A DNA stretch of 6,123 bases, taken from assembly GCA_025350445.1 (NCBI GenBank), contig JANXXV010000216.1:1-6123 (forward strand), in the 5' to 3' direction. Origin of the DNA: Bryobacteraceae bacterium. Lineage in GTDB: Bacteria; Acidobacteriota; Terriglobia; Bryobacterales; Bryobacteraceae. A program made the position numbers and the translations under genes. The notes below the pieces were generated by a model. It was not told the DNA's origin and searched no databases. It saw nothing but the letters and a program-made list of their open reading frames with translations. Of the stretch, positions 5,563 through 6,123 are shown one piece after another. Position 1 is the stretch's first letter; each line of letters starts with the position of its first letter.

Positions 5563-6123
5563 TCAACCGGGCGGCGGCAGCCTGACGCCCAAAATGTTGC
5601 GCAGATAGTTGATGTTGTGCGCAATATAATCATCGACAGCGAGATCCATGTTCCCGCCGATGGCGTCGAAGCCGTCGTCGCCCTTCCTCGGGCCATCGAC
5701 GTCGAAAATCGCCCAGCCCTTGTAGTGCCGATCGCGCAGCACTTTGAAGACGGCCGGGAAGTCGACGCCGCCACCGCCCAGATTGTGATAGACGCTCGCC
5801 ACGCGGTGTTCCTCCTGCGTCGGCGTGGAGGTGTTGCCGCGATATTTGGCGTAAGTGTCCTTGAGATGCACTTCGGCGATGCGCGGGAAATAATCGCTGA
5901 TGATTTGCGCCGCATCTCCGCCGCCCAAAACCAGATGTCCGGTGTCGGCGGTCATCCAGACATACTTGGGATCGGTGAGCTCCATGGTCCGGCGCATGTC
6001 TTTTTCGCGTTCCAAGGGCCCCCAGATATGGGGATGCGGCGCCAGCTTGATTCCCATGGCAATCGTCTGCCTGCCGATTTCGTTGAGGGTGTTGGCGAGT
6101 CTCTTGAGCTGATCGTCGCTGGG
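5563..6123 (-). CDS. Sugar phosphate isomerase/epimerase, C-terminal part (xylose isomerase-like TIM barrel)
   Basis: The gene runs off the window. The frame is open to base 6123, and the visible part is 186 residues, starting PSDDQLKRLANTLNE and ending GVRLPPPG. It carries features of the xylose isomerase-like TIM barrel family (PF01261). These are LAPHPHIWGP after a helix (about 26-35), MTADTGHLVLGGGD (about 57-70, with D60 and H63 as probable metal ligands), IAEVHLKD (about 82-89, H86 a probable ligand), a YHNLGGGGVDF substrate-loop segment (112-122), and a strand GWAIFDVDG near the C-terminus. There an Asp (D141) stands where many family members have a Glu ligand. Such enzymes isomerise or epimerise sugars, keto-acids or inositol derivatives; the substrate cannot be assigned. 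The internal ATG at 6057 is not the start because the reading frame and the homology-like pattern continue upstream. Confidence 0.88.
   Translation of the reverse strand, partial: PSDDQLKRLANTLNEIGRQTIAMGIKLAPHPHIWGPLEREKDMRRTMELTDPKYVWMTADTGHLVLGGGDAAQIISDYFPRIAEVHLKDTYAKYRGNTSTPTQEEHRVASVYHNLGGGGVDFPAVFKVLRDRHYKGWAIFDVDGPRKGDDGFDAIGGNMDLAVDDYIAHNINYLRNILGVRLPPPG

Noticed and set aside
5357..5608. Plus-strand open frame overlapping the end of the isomerase gene
   Set aside because: Its last part is antisense to the isomerase C-terminus, composition is not protein-like, and no start signal is seen.

Overview
The window looks like chromosomal DNA from an Acidobacteriota bacterium, probably of the Bryobacterales/Solibacter type. 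This rests on recognition of gene families, not on a search. The first gene is a secreted von Willebrand A protein of the acidobacterial type, ending in an R-x-G-Y-Y tail. It is accompanied by a secreted metal-dependent cyclase, a VOC protein, a secreted beta-propeller and a xylose-isomerase-like sugar isomerase. That mix of exported scavenging enzymes and aromatic or sugar catabolism genes is typical of the group. By hand count the GC content is about 62% inside the propeller gene and about 54% in 4981-5280.

Layout. From 50 to 1910, three genes run on the plus strand: the VWA protein, a 67-codon Trp/Arg-rich small protein four bases after it, and a secreted protein of unknown function. They meet a minus-strand cyclase gene (1943-2905) tail to tail, with a 32-bp gap that holds a hairpin. 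Behind the cyclase gene on the minus strand is a VOC gene (3003-3597) with a one-base frameshift near its N-terminus. A 217-bp divergent promoter region separates it from the plus-strand Tat-type exported beta-propeller gene (3815-4714).

From 4715 to 5562 the DNA is lower in GC and gene-poor. It holds a small two-helix membrane protein gene interrupted at a run of six G (4951-5288) and a possible 44-codon minus-strand ORF (5285-5419). The window ends in the C-terminal 186 residues of a sugar phosphate isomerase/epimerase on the minus strand, whose start lies beyond 6123.

How the genes relate. No single pathway ties the window together. Four products carry export signals (VWA, the unknown protein, cyclase, propeller), so the region is biased toward envelope and periplasmic functions. 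Cyclase and VOC share a strand and could both act on aromatic or ring-cleavage substrates, but a hairpin and a good -10 element between them suggest separate transcription. I found no mobile element, CRISPR array, rRNA or tRNA. The most noteworthy observations are the two single-base frame disruptions, each with a clearly recognisable continuation. They are either real gene decay or consensus errors.
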